Positions 35,231-45,385 of a stretch of 64,000 nt of DNA are shown piece by piece. Under the pieces are notes generated by a model. It had not been told where the DNA came from, did not search any database, and saw only the letters and a program-made list of their open reading frames with translations. The position numbers and the translations under genes were made by a program. The number at the start of each line of letters is the position of its first letter. The stretch's first letter is position 1. Source of the stretch: an uncultured Acetatifactor sp. (GTDB taxonomy: Bacteria; Bacillota; Clostridia; Lachnospirales; Lachnospiraceae); contig CAJUTJ010000015.1 of NCBI GenBank assembly GCA_910589655.1, positions 4,938 through 68,937 on the forward strand, read 5' to 3'.

Positions 35231-37450
35231 ATCACGCTGCTCTTTAGGACTCACACCTTTTACTCGTTTAAAGGCCCTCCGGAAAGACTGTACACTGTTA
35301 TATCCCACCTCTTCGGCCACTTTTGTTACAATAATCGTTTTATCCTGCAGAAGTTCACATGCCTTTTCTATACGTAAAGTTTCCAGAAAATCGCCGAAGT
35401 TCCCTCCTGACTGCTCCTTAAACAATGTGGACAAATAGCTTTCGGACATACGGAACTGGCTTCCCACTCTGGCCAATCCCATATCGGACTCACAATAATG
35501 CGCCCTGATATAATCCTTAATCTCCTCCACTATCTGGCTCTTCTGTTCCTGTTTCTTTTCTACGTTATCGTTGCATGCTCTCCGGTACAGCTGCCGCAAT
35601 CTCTGGAAATATTCCTGTTCGGAAATTTCGGGCTGCATCAGCACTTCGTTAATCCAAAATGCATTTTCCTGAAGCTCTTCTTTGTTCCATGCCCCCCCCA
35701 ATATATCCATAAACTTCTGGTTTAGTTTAATGAACTGAGTTCGGCGCAGCTGTCTGTTCACGCAGTTTTCTGTTTCCAGCAAAGCCAGAATATCCTTGGC
35801 CTCCTGCCACTGGCCGGATCGGATACTCTCTTCCAGCTTATCCTCTGCGATGGAAGGAAAATAGTACTCGTCATGCTTTACCAATTCCGGTTTATAGGAA
35901 AGTACCGGATTTTCTCTGGTGCAATTCTCCAGCGCAATCCTCGCTTCCTCCATAGAGCGCCAGATCAATAACAGATTATTACAGGTTCCTCCGATACCGC
36001 TGGTGATTTCCACATTGCATTCTTTCATGATCCATTCTTTGGTCTGCCTTATGATGTCAAAGACATCCTCCTCCAGATTGTCAATGGCAAAAATCGCAAT
36101 CTCCGAATTATAATTTCTCTTGTGGAACCAAACGTTATTTCCGCAGTTTTCACGGAGATGATTCTTCATCAGCTGTGACAATACCCTGATTTCATTCATA
36201 GTCTGCTCGTCCACCGTTATAAAATCATTTTCTGCAAACAATTGGATAAAAGCAGTCTGGTAAAATTGATTGTCAATGTCCACGCCCGCCTTCGCCGCGC
36301 CGCTTCTCAGCTGCGCTTCGGTGCTGAACTCGGCTTTCAGCAGTTCGTCAAAGAAATTCTTTTTCAGCGTAATCTTGTTCTGTTCTATCTCCTGCAGCAC
36401 ATCCGCATGCTGCTTCACAATATCGGACACTGCCGTACCAAGATTCGTATATCGCTCCGGCTCTTCTCCTGCCGGCGCCAGCGCATGTAATGCCTCATCT
36501 ACGGGCCTGCCCTTACGAACGGCCTGAATCAGCGCCAGAACAATCCCCACCGCCGTAGCCAAAAGCATCAGGAACAACACGATATTTTTCAGGGTCGCCA
36601 GCTGTGCCAGACTTTCTTTGACAGGCAGCACAAGCACATAATACAGATCCACCTTTTCGGATTTCGCTATAATAATGCTCTGCCCGTCCTTCTCCAGATA
36701 GCTGCTTTCCAGCTCCTCAAAGGTTAATTCCGGAAATTCTTCGGCAGAATGGGAGGCCCAGAGCTGTTCACCCATATCATCAATAATCTCTACCATGTAC
36801 ATTTCTCTGCTTTCCAAATCATTGATGAATTCCATTTTGCGGGTAATCATATCCCCGTCGATTCGCAGAACAATCGCTCCCTGTTTCTCCCCGAACATCT
36901 GCTTGGAAAAGGGAAATACATACTCGAATCCGTCACCGTTTCTCCTGAAATCCGGACTAAGCAGTTCTGCCTCCGCCATCTCACTCCGCCACTCGTCATA
37001 GTCGATGCCCCAATTTCTCAGATAGATCCGAAAAATCTCCGGCTTATAATAGCTTCGCTCATAAAGCACCAAATCCGTGTTCTTAAGATAAATATATGCC
37101 TTTTGGGAATCCAGCAGGTCAATATCCTTATAGTTCAGATACAGTGTGAAATTATCCAAAGCATCCAGTGCAGGCAGGATGTAATTACTGTCCCCCCTTT
37201 TTTTGGATGCCATCTCAAGGATCATGCTGTCACTGGCAATCTGCAGCGCAACGCTTTCCACATCCACCAACTCGTTCTCGATAATATCCGCACTTCTCTG
37301 CAGCATATTGATATGAGTTACTTTCAGGTTATCCTCCACAATCCGGAAAGCTATCTGAAAACCGAATGTGGCAATCATCAGCGGTACTACCAGCACCATG
37401 ATATACGATACTAAAAACGTAGAAATGGAATTTCTAATCAATTTTTTCAT
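35210..37450 (-). CDS. Membrane-bound AraC-family transcriptional regulator
   Basis: 746 residues: membrane segment (TFLVSYIMVLVVPLMIATF, about 10-32), an extracellular sensor region of some 250 residues, a second membrane segment (IVLFLMLLATAVGIVLALI, about 290), a cytoplasmic linker, and a C-terminal AraC DNA-binding domain (IRAHYCESDMGLARVGSQF ... VTKVAEEVGYNSVQSFRRAFKRVKGVSP). Proteins of this layout sense extracellular sugars and switch on neighbouring sugar genes in Firmicutes; here GH43, GH95 and the ABC transporter are the obvious targets. The final residues KCEGNH and the stop are encoded by cassette C. The start has only a weak GAGAG site. Confidence 0.88.
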   Translation of the reverse strand: MKKLIRNSISTFLVSYIMVLVVPLMIATFGFQIAFRIVEDNLKVTHINMLQRSADIIENELVDVESVALQIASDSMILEMASKKRGDSNYILPALDALDNFTLYLNYKDIDLLDSQKAYIYLKNTDLVLYERSYYKPEIFRIYLRNWGIDYDEWRSEMAEAELLSPDFRRNGDGFEYVFPFSKQMFGEKQGAIVLRIDGDMITRKMEFINDLESREMYMVEIIDDMGEQLWASHSAEEFPELTFEELESSYLEKDGQSIIIAKSEKVDLYYVLVLPVKESLAQLATLKNIVLFLMLLATAVGIVLALIQAVRKGRPVDEALHALAPAGEEPERYTNLGTAVSDIVKQHADVLQEIEQNKITLKKNFFDELLKAEFSTEAQLRSGAAKAGVDIDNQFYQTAFIQLFAENDFITVDEQTMNEIRVLSQLMKNHLRENCGNNVWFHKRNYNSEIAIFAIDNLEEDVFDIIRQTKEWIMKECNVEITSGIGGTCNNLLLIWRSMEEARIALENCTRENPVLSYKPELVKHDEYYFPSIAEDKLEESIRSGQWQEAKDILALLETENCVNRQLRRTQFIKLNQKFMDILGGAWNKEELQENAFWINEVLMQPEISEQEYFQRLRQLYRRACNDNVEKKQEQKSQIVEEIKDYIRAHYCESDMGLARVGSQFRMSESYLSTLFKEQSGGNFGDFLETLRIEKACELLQDKTIIVTKVAEEVGYNSVQSFRRAFKRVKGVSPKEQRDKCEGNH

Positions 37451-37573
37451 TTGGTTCTCTCATTTTCTCTCTATAAGGCTCTTGGCAGTTCACGTTTTTA
37501 CACCATACTTCCAAACGGCTCGCCGTAGTTAATTCCGGAAAACAAGCGGTCAATGCGCCTGTTTTTCTCTTTT

Positions 37574-40000
37574 TTATACTTCCAAGCGCAGGATCTCTCC
37601 TGCTTTTACCATAATTTCTCTGCTTTGTCCTTCATACAGCACCAAAGTGTGATAATCGGAATCCGCCTTTATTTCGGCCGACACGACTTTACCGTTTTTC
37701 CAATTCATAGACAGCTCTGCGTTCCCCACAAGACGAAGCCCTCTCACGGAACCTGTCTCCCACTGTCTGGGCAGAGCGGGAAGCAATACGATTCTCTCCT
37801 TGCTGCTCTGCACCAGCATCCGGCACATAGCGGCGCAGATTCCGAAATTCCCGTCTATCTGGAAGGGCGGATGTCTGTCAAAGAGATTGGGATAAGTGGA
37901 AAGCTCCAGCATCTTCTCTATGCTCTCGTAAGCCTTTTCCCTGTCCCAGAGGCTTGCATAGTGATTGGTTATCCACGCTCTGCTCCAACCGGTATGTCCG
38001 CCGCCGTTGGACAGCCTCCGCTCCAAGGTCTTCTTCGCGGCCTCCGCCAGCTCCGGCGTTCCGTCTACGGTGATCTGTCCGGAAGGATACAAACCGTACA
38101 GATGAGAAATGTGACGGTGTCCCAAATCCACTTCCTCATAATCCTTCATCCATTCCATGATGGTACCCGTTCCGGGGCTGATCCGGGTGGGCATCAGCCT
38201 GCTCTCACATTCGGCAATCTGCCGCATCAGCTGAGCGATATCTTCCACGTCGGCAATATCACAACCCTCCGGAACCTCTTCTCCCAATGCTTCCCACGCT
38301 TCCATGCAGCCGGTGAAAAGTTCTCTGAGAATCTGGTTGTCCATGGTTGCTCCTACACAGCACGCCCCCACCTCTCCGTTGGGCAGGCGGTAACTGTTTT
38401 CCGGAGATACGGAAGGATTTGTGACCAGATACCCGTCCGTTTCCGTCAGGAAATCCACAAAAAACAACGCCGATTCCGCCATAACGGGAAAAGCCCTCTT
38501 CAGAAAGTCTATGTCCTGTGTATACTGATAATGCATCCAGAGATGAGTGCTCAGCCACGCGCCCCCCAGAGTCCAGTAAGTGCCGGGATACCAAACATCC
38601 TGAGGCGCTGTATCTCCATGGATGTCCGTATTGTGATGCGCTGTAAAGCCCCTGCATCCGTACATTTCTCTGGCTGTCCTTCTGCCGTTTTTTCGCACCT
38701 TATCCAGCAATTCGAACAAAGGCAGATGGCATTCCGACAAATTACAGCTTTCCACATGCCAATAATTCATTTCCGTATTGATATTAATTGTATACTTACT
38801 GTCCCAAGGCGGGAAAAAATCTTTATTCCATAGTCCTTGGAGGGTGGAAGGCAGTCCGCCTTTCCTGCTGCAGGCAATGGTCAGATACCTTCCAAAGTCA
38901 AACAACAGCTTTGTCAAACCCACATCCGCTTTCCCTTGTGCTGCCTGCTGCAGGCGGACGTCCGTGGGCAGGTTGTTGGATTCCGCAGCTCCTTCTATAT
39001 CAAAAGCAAAACGGTGGTATAAGGCACTATAATCCTTTACATGTTCTTCCAACCGTTGGGCAAAGGAAATTCCGACCGCCTTGTCAAAGCGTTCTTGCAG
39101 CTTTTCCGTCAAAAGCGCCTGAAGAGCCTGCTGGTATCCGTATTCCTCCTGCTCTCTTGCCGACAAGCCTTGGGGCAGACTTAAAAGTTTTCTATCCTTT
39201 CGGAGGTATTTGTCCACATAAGCGTCCTTTTCTTCTGCGCTGTAGTGGTATGTAGTATCCGCAGCGAAGCAAAGCGTCACTTCTTTGGCGCCCTCCACTT
39301 GAAGGCATTCTCCTATGGTCTTTACCTTTCCGCCCACTGCTTCCGCGCGGAGCGCCATTGCAAATTCATATCCGCCCCTTCCCAGATTGCCGTAAAGCAT
39401 AATGGCATTGTCACCTAACTTTTTCACTCCGTCAAAGCATTTTCCCCGGCGGAGCCTTGCCAAAAAGTCAACCGTGCCTTCCCCTTCTGCGGAAAATCTC
39501 ATGAAAATGCAGTCTGCCGGATGGGAAGCAAAATATTCTCTCTTATATAAAGTGTTACCGCTGCGAAAACGGCATTCCGCCACAGCGGTGTCCAGAGAAA
39601 GGCTGCGTTCATATTCCGTCATGCCCTCACAGAGAACCATATTTCCTATTTTACCGCTCTTTCTCTCTCTGGCATTCGGCATATTATCGAAAAAGAACTG
39701 TACCTCTCCCAATGTCTGGTAAGAATGCATGCTGTCCGGACAGCCCGACAGAGCCGCTTCCATCAGTTTCTCCGCCTTACTTATGCTGCCTTCTTCCAAA
39801 TATTTTCTGATCCGGGGAAGAGTTTCCTTTGCATCAGGGTTCAACCGGTCAACGCATCCGCCATACCACATGCTCTCTTCATTGACCTGAAGCAGCTCCC
39901 TGTCCGTTCCCCCATATACCATCGCCCCCACTCTTCCGTTTCCGAGGGGAAGCGCCTCCTCCCACTCTGCCGCGGGCTTTTGATACCACAATTTACTCAT
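37574..40000 (-). CDS. Glycoside hydrolase family 95 (alpha-L-fucosidase type)
   Basis: 808 residues, full length for GH95. The N-terminal beta domain opens with WEEALPLGNGRVGAMVYGG. The (alpha/alpha)6 catalytic domain contains YTININTEMNYWHVESC, whose two Asn match the catalytic Asn pair of known GH95 enzymes, and IDGNFGICAAM in the region of the catalytic Asp. RLSNGGGHTGWSRAWI is also typical. GH95 enzymes hydrolyse alpha-1,2-fucosyl (or alpha-galactosyl) bonds of host glycans or xyloglucan. No signal peptide, so intracellular. ATG at 40000 has GAGGT ten bases upstream; an ORF extension of nine codons is ignored. It is 123 bases before the AraC sensor gene. Confidence 0.92.
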   Translation of the reverse strand: MSKLWYQKPAAEWEEALPLGNGRVGAMVYGGTDRELLQVNEESMWYGGCVDRLNPDAKETLPRIRKYLEEGSISKAEKLMEAALSGCPDSMHSYQTLGEVQFFFDNMPNARERKSGKIGNMVLCEGMTEYERSLSLDTAVAECRFRSGNTLYKREYFASHPADCIFMRFSAEGEGTVDFLARLRRGKCFDGVKKLGDNAIMLYGNLGRGGYEFAMALRAEAVGGKVKTIGECLQVEGAKEVTLCFAADTTYHYSAEEKDAYVDKYLRKDRKLLSLPQGLSAREQEEYGYQQALQALLTEKLQERFDKAVGISFAQRLEEHVKDYSALYHRFAFDIEGAAESNNLPTDVRLQQAAQGKADVGLTKLLFDFGRYLTIACSRKGGLPSTLQGLWNKDFFPPWDSKYTININTEMNYWHVESCNLSECHLPLFELLDKVRKNGRRTAREMYGCRGFTAHHNTDIHGDTAPQDVWYPGTYWTLGGAWLSTHLWMHYQYTQDIDFLKRAFPVMAESALFFVDFLTETDGYLVTNPSVSPENSYRLPNGEVGACCVGATMDNQILRELFTGCMEAWEALGEEVPEGCDIADVEDIAQLMRQIAECESRLMPTRISPGTGTIMEWMKDYEEVDLGHRHISHLYGLYPSGQITVDGTPELAEAAKKTLERRLSNGGGHTGWSRAWITNHYASLWDREKAYESIEKMLELSTYPNLFDRHPPFQIDGNFGICAAMCRMLVQSSKERIVLLPALPRQWETGSVRGLRLVGNAELSMNWKNGKVVSAEIKADSDYHTLVLYEGQSREIMVKAGEILRLEV

Positions 40001-40043
40001 ATTAAAATTTACCTCATTTTTAACCATGTTTGCTGCCAGTTTC

Positions 40044-40159
40044 GGGCAGAGACCCGTAAAACCTTTGGTTTTACGGGTTCGCTTCGCTCGTCAAATGGCC
40101 ATATAGACATCTGCTCGAGCAAGCTCGGCAGATGTCTATACAGCCACTTGACTCTGCCC
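40044..40159. repeat. Large three-way inverted-repeat structure X upstream of GH95
   Basis: GGGCAGAG (40044-40051) pairs with CTCTGCCC (40152-40159). Inside are hairpin ACCCGTAAAACC/GGTTTTACGGGT (40052-40063 with 40067-40078), hairpin TATAGACATCTGC/GCAGATGTCTATA (40102-40114 with 40128-40140), and TCAAATGGCC with a near-complementary CAGCCACTTGA. The whole 116 bases can fold as a cruciform-like multi-branch structure. It has no ORF. Confidence 0.8.
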
Positions 40160-40205
40160 TTTGCGGATATTATACCATGATTTTACTAATTTTGGATACA
40201 GGAAA

Positions 40206-40231
40206 TTCCCTGTGGCATAAACCACAGGGAA
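40206..40231 (-). terminator. Hairpin after the solute-binding protein gene
   Basis: TTCCCTGTGG (40206-40215) and CCACAGGGAA (40222-40231), a ten-bp perfect stem with six-base loop, 40 bases after the stop at 40272. The U-tract on the minus strand (TTTCCTG) is short, so termination may be partial, letting some transcripts reach GH95. Confidence 0.6.
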
Positions 40232-40271
40232 CTCCTGAAAATATTTATAAGCATTTTAAAGCTTAGGAGGC

Positions 40272-41810
40272 TTATTTACCATTCAGTTCGTCAAGAACCT
40301 TCTGTACGTTCAGCTCGGTAGCAACTTCTTCATAAGCTGCAACACCCTGCTCAACGGTCATTTCGCCCATAACTACCTTAGCAAGGATATCTGCCTTCTC
40401 CAGCTCCAGATCGGATGTGATCATGTTCAGAGTCTCGGATACGGGAGTAATAGGTGTCTGTACTGCAACTGCATCGGTAATTGCAAGGGAATTTACAACT
40501 GCGTCAGCCTGTGCAACCTTTTTGTCGGTCAGCTCCATAGGAGTGAGGGACAACCAAGGGGTAATCCATACGCTGGTGGTAACTGCACTAGGGTCAGCCA
40601 AGTTGGGAAGAGGCTTAACATTGTCGCCGTCCTGCTCCCAGTGAACGCCTTCAACACCACTCTGGAACAACAGCTGGCCTTCGCCGCCGTCATGCATGTA
40701 CTCGAAGAAGTATTTGAAGATCTGCTCTGCCTTCTCATCGCTTACTTCAGAGGAGATACACAGACCGCTCAATGTTGCAAAGGAATAGGTTGCACCGCTG
40801 ATAGGCTCAATTGCAAGTGCGATAGCGCCTTCATTGTTTGCTACCAATCTTTCCTGAAGAGTACCGCCCCACTTACCGGACCAGTAGTTAAATACGCCAA
40901 CCTTACCTTCATACCATGCGTCACGGCAGGTAGAGGTGGTATTGGTGATGATTTCCATATCAAGCAGGCCTTCCTTGTAAGCGTCCTGCATTCTCTGCAT
41001 TGCATCTGCCATATTGGGCTGTGCAAAACCGTCTTTCCACTCACCGTTCTCTCTATAGAAGCCGTACTGTGCTCCCTGATAGAACTCAGGCAGGTTCTGA
41101 GGGCTCTTTACGCCGGGTGCGGTCAAACCGATCTCACACTCGGGAATCTCAGCCTTAAAGCGACGGATCATCTCAAGGAACTCATCATAAGTCTTGGGTA
41201 CTTCCATGTTCAGACGCTCCAGCCAGTCGCCACGTACATAAGTACATGCTGCGGAAGGAACTTCCTTGGGTACTGCATAAACCTTGCCGTCGATAGCGAT
41301 TGCATCCCAGATTTCGGGATCAACCTTATCCCAAAGACCGGAAGACTTCAACATAGGAGTCAAATCCTTGATTGCTCCCTGAGAAGCATACAGTGCAAGG
41401 TTAGCACCGTTCAAGTCGAATACTTCGGGAACTTCATGGGAAGCAAATGCCAGCTTCAGCTTGTCATAGTACTCGTTGTTAGGAATAAACTGATGATCCA
41501 GATGAATGCCGGTAAATTTCTCAAACTCAGCAAACCACTGCTCGGCACCATTCTCTTCATTCAAACCGTCATGGGTCCACCATGAAATAGATTCCGGCTT
41601 CTCAATCTCCTTGGGAGCTTCACTGCTTGCTGCTGCACTGCTGCCTGCCGCATCAGAGCTGGCTGCACTGCTGCTTGCTGCAGGTGCGTCAGAGCTGGGT
41701 GCCGCACTGCTGCTTGCTGCGGGTGCTTCATCGCCACAGCCAACAACCGTCATTGCCATAGCAGATGCCAGAGCAACCGCTACCAGTTTCTTGGTCACAT
41801 TTTTTTTCAT
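40272..41810 (-). CDS. Carbohydrate ABC transporter substrate-binding lipoprotein
   Basis: 512 residues, extracellular solute-binding protein family 1. Lipoprotein signal with VALASAMAMTVVGC (lipobox VVGC), followed by an Ala/Ser-rich linker of about 45 residues, then the binding domain starting near IEKPESISWWTHDGLNEENGAEQW. Tethered outside the membrane, it should deliver oligosaccharides to the permeases LplB/LplC encoded just upstream. GGAGGATTAAT precedes the ATG. Codon use is strongly biased to optimal codons compared with neighbours, suggesting high expression. No ATPase gene is adjacent, as is common for this transporter class, which shares MsmX-type ATPases. Confidence 0.93.
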   Translation of the reverse strand: MKKNVTKKLVAVALASAMAMTVVGCGDEAPAASSSAAPSSDAPAASSSAASSDAAGSSAAASSEAPKEIEKPESISWWTHDGLNEENGAEQWFAEFEKFTGIHLDHQFIPNNEYYDKLKLAFASHEVPEVFDLNGANLALYASQGAIKDLTPMLKSSGLWDKVDPEIWDAIAIDGKVYAVPKEVPSAACTYVRGDWLERLNMEVPKTYDEFLEMIRRFKAEIPECEIGLTAPGVKSPQNLPEFYQGAQYGFYRENGEWKDGFAQPNMADAMQRMQDAYKEGLLDMEIITNTTSTCRDAWYEGKVGVFNYWSGKWGGTLQERLVANNEGAIALAIEPISGATYSFATLSGLCISSEVSDEKAEQIFKYFFEYMHDGGEGQLLFQSGVEGVHWEQDGDNVKPLPNLADPSAVTTSVWITPWLSLTPMELTDKKVAQADAVVNSLAITDAVAVQTPITPVSETLNMITSDLELEKADILAKVVMGEMTVEQGVAAYEEVATELNVQKVLDELNGK

Positions 41811-41834
41811 ATTAATCCTCCTTTAATTTATATC

Positions 41835-42698
41835 TTAACCCTTGACAGCACCGACTGTTACACCTTTCGTAAAGTACTTCTGTACAAAGGGATAGATAAT
41901 GAGAAATGGAAATACTACTACTACTACTACCGCACTCTTCAGCATATCGTCGGAAGCCGAAATCGCCGTTCCCGACAGTGCGTCCTGAAGAATCAATTCT
42001 CTAACCTTTACCTGGAAATTCATCTTTGTGTTGTCCTGCATATACAAAATGAAAGGCATGTACTCATTCCATGTTCCTACGGCGATGAACAATCCCACGG
42101 ATGCCAGTGCCGGTTTGGAGAGAGGAAGTACAATCTTCCAGAAGGTTCTCAAAGGAGTACAGCCGTCCAGCTCTGCCGCTTCGTAAAGGGTGCTGGGGAT
42201 ACTCTCGAAAAAGCTTCGCATCAATACGATATTATAGGTACTTACACCTGCGGGAAGAATGATAACAAGCAAATTGTTCATCAATCCCAGCCTTTGGATG
42301 TTCAAGTAAGCGGGAATCATACCGCCGCTGAACAACATGGTAAACATAATATATCCGATCATCAGCTTCCTGCCGGGGATCTCCTGCTGCAGAATAACAT
42401 ACGCCGCCAAAGTCGTCATCAGCAAACCTACTGCCGTTGCGCCTATGGTAGTATACACAGACACGAAGAAAGGCAAGTATAACGATTTCTTAGACAAAAT
42501 AGTCTGGTAAGCATAAAAGCTGATCTGCTTCGGCCAAAGTCTGATACCTACCGAAGTAGGATCCAATGAATCCACGATAACCTTCCACAGGGGAATAACC
42601 ATAATCAGCATCAGGAAGCACAGGAATATAACATTACATATAACAAAGATAGTTCTTCCGCGTCTGCCCTTTTTAAAGGACAATTTTTCCGTCATCAT
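41835..42698 (-). CDS. lplC: Carbohydrate ABC transporter permease (LplC/YtcP type)
   Basis: 287 residues, six predicted membrane helices, with the binding-protein-dependent transport inner-membrane signature EAAELDGCTPLRTFWKIVLPLSKPALA (EAA loop) that contacts the ATPase. The C-terminus PFVQKYFTKGVTVGAVKG is typical of the LplC/YtcP family. It overlaps lplB by four bases (ATGA), indicating coupled translation, and precedes the substrate-binding protein gene by 24 bases. Confidence 0.93.
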   Translation of the reverse strand: MMTEKLSFKKGRRGRTIFVICNVIFLCFLMLIMVIPLWKVIVDSLDPTSVGIRLWPKQISFYAYQTILSKKSLYLPFFVSVYTTIGATAVGLLMTTLAAYVILQQEIPGRKLMIGYIMFTMLFSGGMIPAYLNIQRLGLMNNLLVIILPAGVSTYNIVLMRSFFESIPSTLYEAAELDGCTPLRTFWKIVLPLSKPALASVGLFIAVGTWNEYMPFILYMQDNTKMNFQVKVRELILQDALSGTAISASDDMLKSAVVVVVVFPFLIIYPFVQKYFTKGVTVGAVKG

Positions 42699-43642
42699 CC
42701 TAAGATTCCCTCCCCCTTGATCTTCTTATTCAGCTTGTTTGCTATGGTAATCAAAATTACGGAGATTACCGATTTAAACAAACCGGAGGCCGTAGACACA
42801 CCATAGTTTGCGCTTACAATACCCATTCGGTATACATATGTTCCGATAACATCGGAGGACTTAATAACACTGTCGTTCTGCAATACGAATACGGAGTCGA
42901 ACAAGTTCAGAACCTTTGCCAGATTCAGGATAAACACTGTCAAAATCGTAATGCTGATTGCAGGGATGGAGACATATTTTACTCTCTGCCAGTGAGTTGC
43001 ACCGTCGATTGCCGCCGCCTCGTACATCTCCTGATCTACACCGGCCAGCGCGGCTATGTAAATAATGGTTCCCCAACCTGTCTCCTTCCAGAGATTTAAT
43101 AGGTAGAATACTACTCTCCACCAGCTGTCACTAGCCAAGAAGTAAATGGGTTCATGCCCGAAAGCAGTGATAATGGCATTTACCATACCGGACTGGGGTG
43201 ACAGGAACAATGTAAAGATAGATGCTACAACAACCCATGAAATAAAGTGGGGTATGTAAACGATGGTCTGTGTCACCTTACGGAATGCGACACTCTTGAT
43301 TTCATCAATCAATAATGCCAGACCGACACTGAACACCATACCTAGCACCAGCTTAATTGTACTGAGCTCGATTGTATTCCGGAATGCTCTCCAGAATCTC
43401 GCACTGCGAAAGAGGTATCCAAAATTTTCGAACCCTACCCATGTAGGCTCTTTAAACGGTGTGTAGTCATAAAAAGCAAACTTAATACCGTATATAGGGA
43501 AATAATGGAATACCAGCAATGAAAGAAATACCGGCAGGAACATGAGATAGAACCATCTATAATGATAGATGTCTACCATTTTTTGTTTAAAGTTTTTCTT
43601 AGGTGGTACATATTTAGTTGTTTTTTCTTTACTAGACTTCAT
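42695..43642 (-). CDS. lplB: Carbohydrate ABC transporter permease (LplB type)
   Basis: 315 residues with six membrane helices; family motifs GLALLIDEIKS and the EAA loop EAAAIDGATHWQRVKYVSIPAI. First gene of the lplB-lplC-SBP operon. I choose the ATG at 43642 with AAGGAGGTC about nine bases upstream; a TTG two codons earlier is possible. The 298-base gap upstream to the next lipoprotein gene has two ATTGTACC boxes 69 bases apart but no clear promoter. Confidence 0.93.
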   Translation of the reverse strand: MKSSKEKTTKYVPPKKNFKQKMVDIYHYRWFYLMFLPVFLSLLVFHYFPIYGIKFAFYDYTPFKEPTWVGFENFGYLFRSARFWRAFRNTIELSTIKLVLGMVFSVGLALLIDEIKSVAFRKVTQTIVYIPHFISWVVVASIFTLFLSPQSGMVNAIITAFGHEPIYFLASDSWWRVVFYLLNLWKETGWGTIIYIAALAGVDQEMYEAAAIDGATHWQRVKYVSIPAISITILTVFILNLAKVLNLFDSVFVLQNDSVIKSSDVIGTYVYRMGIVSANYGVSTASGLFKSVISVILITIANKLNKKIKGEGILG

Positions 43643-43940
43643 GTGCAACCTGACCTCCTTCTGGCATTTACGATACCATTCTCAAGGCAGGTGCAACAAG
43701 GTACAATTCTTCTATCAAAAGTATTGGTTCATAAAATTTTAAGAAGGAACCATTTTTCAAAATCCGGGGTACAATATTTCAAAGCTGTGTATTTTCAAGG
43801 GATTTTTATATGTTTTTTAGAAATTATTAATAAAGTTAAGACAAAAATAAGAGAAAAGTGCGATAGATTTTATCTGCGTCACGAGGCCGGAACGGAACGA
43901 ACCAAAACAGATCCGTCCGGCACACGGCGCATATGCATTT

Positions 43941-45350
43941 TTACTTCAAATGTTCATTTATGTATATACTGACTCTGTTTTGGATAACGGATGCTACTTC
44001 GGCGGCGTCCTTTCCTTTCTCAAAATAGGCTCCGGCTTCTTCCATAATAATCTCCATGATACCGGAGTCATTGCCGTAACTGCGATACGTATTTTCCACG
44101 AGAGCCCGGTAAGTTTCCGCATCCTCCTCCGTAATACAGGATAATTCCACCGACGCTTCCCCCTCTGCCACCACCGTGTACCTTCCCGTCTCTTGCTTTA
44201 TGCCGTCCACCAACCGGTATTCCGGAGTAAGCGCTTCTTGAATCCTTTCTTCGGATACCGATCTCAGCAGCGGAATTCCTGTCGTTTCTCTCTGTGCATC
44301 CACGGTGAGATAGGTTTTAATAAACTCCCATGCTCCTTCCTGATTACCACTGTTCCGGCATATGGAAAAGCATTCCCCATAAGGTCTGGCCACTCCCCCG
44401 CCTAAGTCCTTCTCCCCGTCTGCCACGGGATAACCCGGCCAGAGAATATCTTCGTCGCCAAATTGTATCCTTTGCCCCGCCACGTTCCAAGGCGAGGCCA
44501 TAATCACCGGCTCCCAGAACACCTTTCCGCTCCGCAATGTCTCATGATAAGAAAAGTCGGGTGCAAGCACAAGCTGATCGGGAAAGGTATCGGACCATTC
44601 CAGCAGTTCCACGAACGCCGGAGTGTCAAAGCAGCATTCTCCGCTGTTCCAATCCACAAAATTCTCCAAGCATCCGCTGCATACAGTGAAAAACGCAAGC
44701 TCTTTTGAATGGTTCAGCGTGAGCCATTCCGCATGAGGACTGTGGGCAAATGCCTGAATCATCTCTCCCATTTCCCAGCTTTCCGTAACGCCTCTCCCCA
44801 CTCCTATTTCTTCGGCTTTTCCGCATACCGTTTCCACGGAAAAGCTGGTGGGAAGTGTATATAATTTTCCGTCCGTCTCAAAGGCCTGCAGAATATTTTC
44901 ATAGTAATCGCTCCTTCGGAAGTCCTCATCCGCCTCCATAAAGTCATACAGGTTCTCCATAAGCTTTTCCGAAGCGATAAGAGGAGAGTAGAAAGCCCCA
45001 TCCCAAATCACCAAATCCGGTCCCTTACCTGACAAAATGTCCAGCGTGAGCCGTGTCTGCAAATCTTCGTTACTCCCGCCGGCTTCCTCCTGCTCATATT
45101 CTTTTATCTCAACAAAATAAGTCCGGCTCTTCTCGTTAAAAGCGTTAATTCTTTCCAAAGTGCTTCTGCTTGGCCACGTGACCACTGCCGTCAACACCTT
45201 GCGGCCGTTAGGGCCGACAGAATTTCCCCCTTCATCGGCACTGCCCTGCCCTCTCTCGTCGGCCTCCGCCCCACAGCCTGCCAGTAATAGACAGACAAAA
45301 TGCAATACCAAAAAAATACATAGACTCTTATATCCTATCTTTTTACTCAT
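43941..45350 (-). CDS. Extracellular solute-binding lipoprotein
   Basis: 469 residues. Signal sequence LCIFLVLHFVCLLLAGC (lipobox LAGC), acidic/Gly linker, then a family 1 solute-binding fold (LTAVVTWPSRSTLERINAFNEKS..., YENILQAFETDGKLYTLPTSFSVETVCG). Such proteins bind sugars or oligosaccharides. It has no permease genes of its own next to it, but lplB starts 299 bases further along the same strand. ATG at 45350 with GGGGGG close upstream; fourteen codons of upstream open frame are ignored. The gene lies 35 bases after the companion lipoprotein at 45386, so they form an operon. Confidence 0.88.
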   Translation of the reverse strand: MSKKIGYKSLCIFLVLHFVCLLLAGCGAEADERGQGSADEGGNSVGPNGRKVLTAVVTWPSRSTLERINAFNEKSRTYFVEIKEYEQEEAGGSNEDLQTRLTLDILSGKGPDLVIWDGAFYSPLIASEKLMENLYDFMEADEDFRRSDYYENILQAFETDGKLYTLPTSFSVETVCGKAEEIGVGRGVTESWEMGEMIQAFAHSPHAEWLTLNHSKELAFFTVCSGCLENFVDWNSGECCFDTPAFVELLEWSDTFPDQLVLAPDFSYHETLRSGKVFWEPVIMASPWNVAGQRIQFGDEDILWPGYPVADGEKDLGGGVARPYGECFSICRNSGNQEGAWEFIKTYLTVDAQRETTGIPLLRSVSEERIQEALTPEYRLVDGIKQETGRYTVVAEGEASVELSCITEEDAETYRALVENTYRSYGNDSGIMEIIMEEAGAYFEKGKDAAEVASVIQNRVSIYINEHLK

Positions 45351-45385
45351 GCTGCCCCCCCTTACCAGAAAATAAGTCCTGCTCT

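Noticed and set aside
43700..43776. Two ATTGTACC boxes 69 bases apart upstream of lplB
   Set aside because: Eight-base matches in an AT-rich gap can be chance; no good promoter could be aligned with them.
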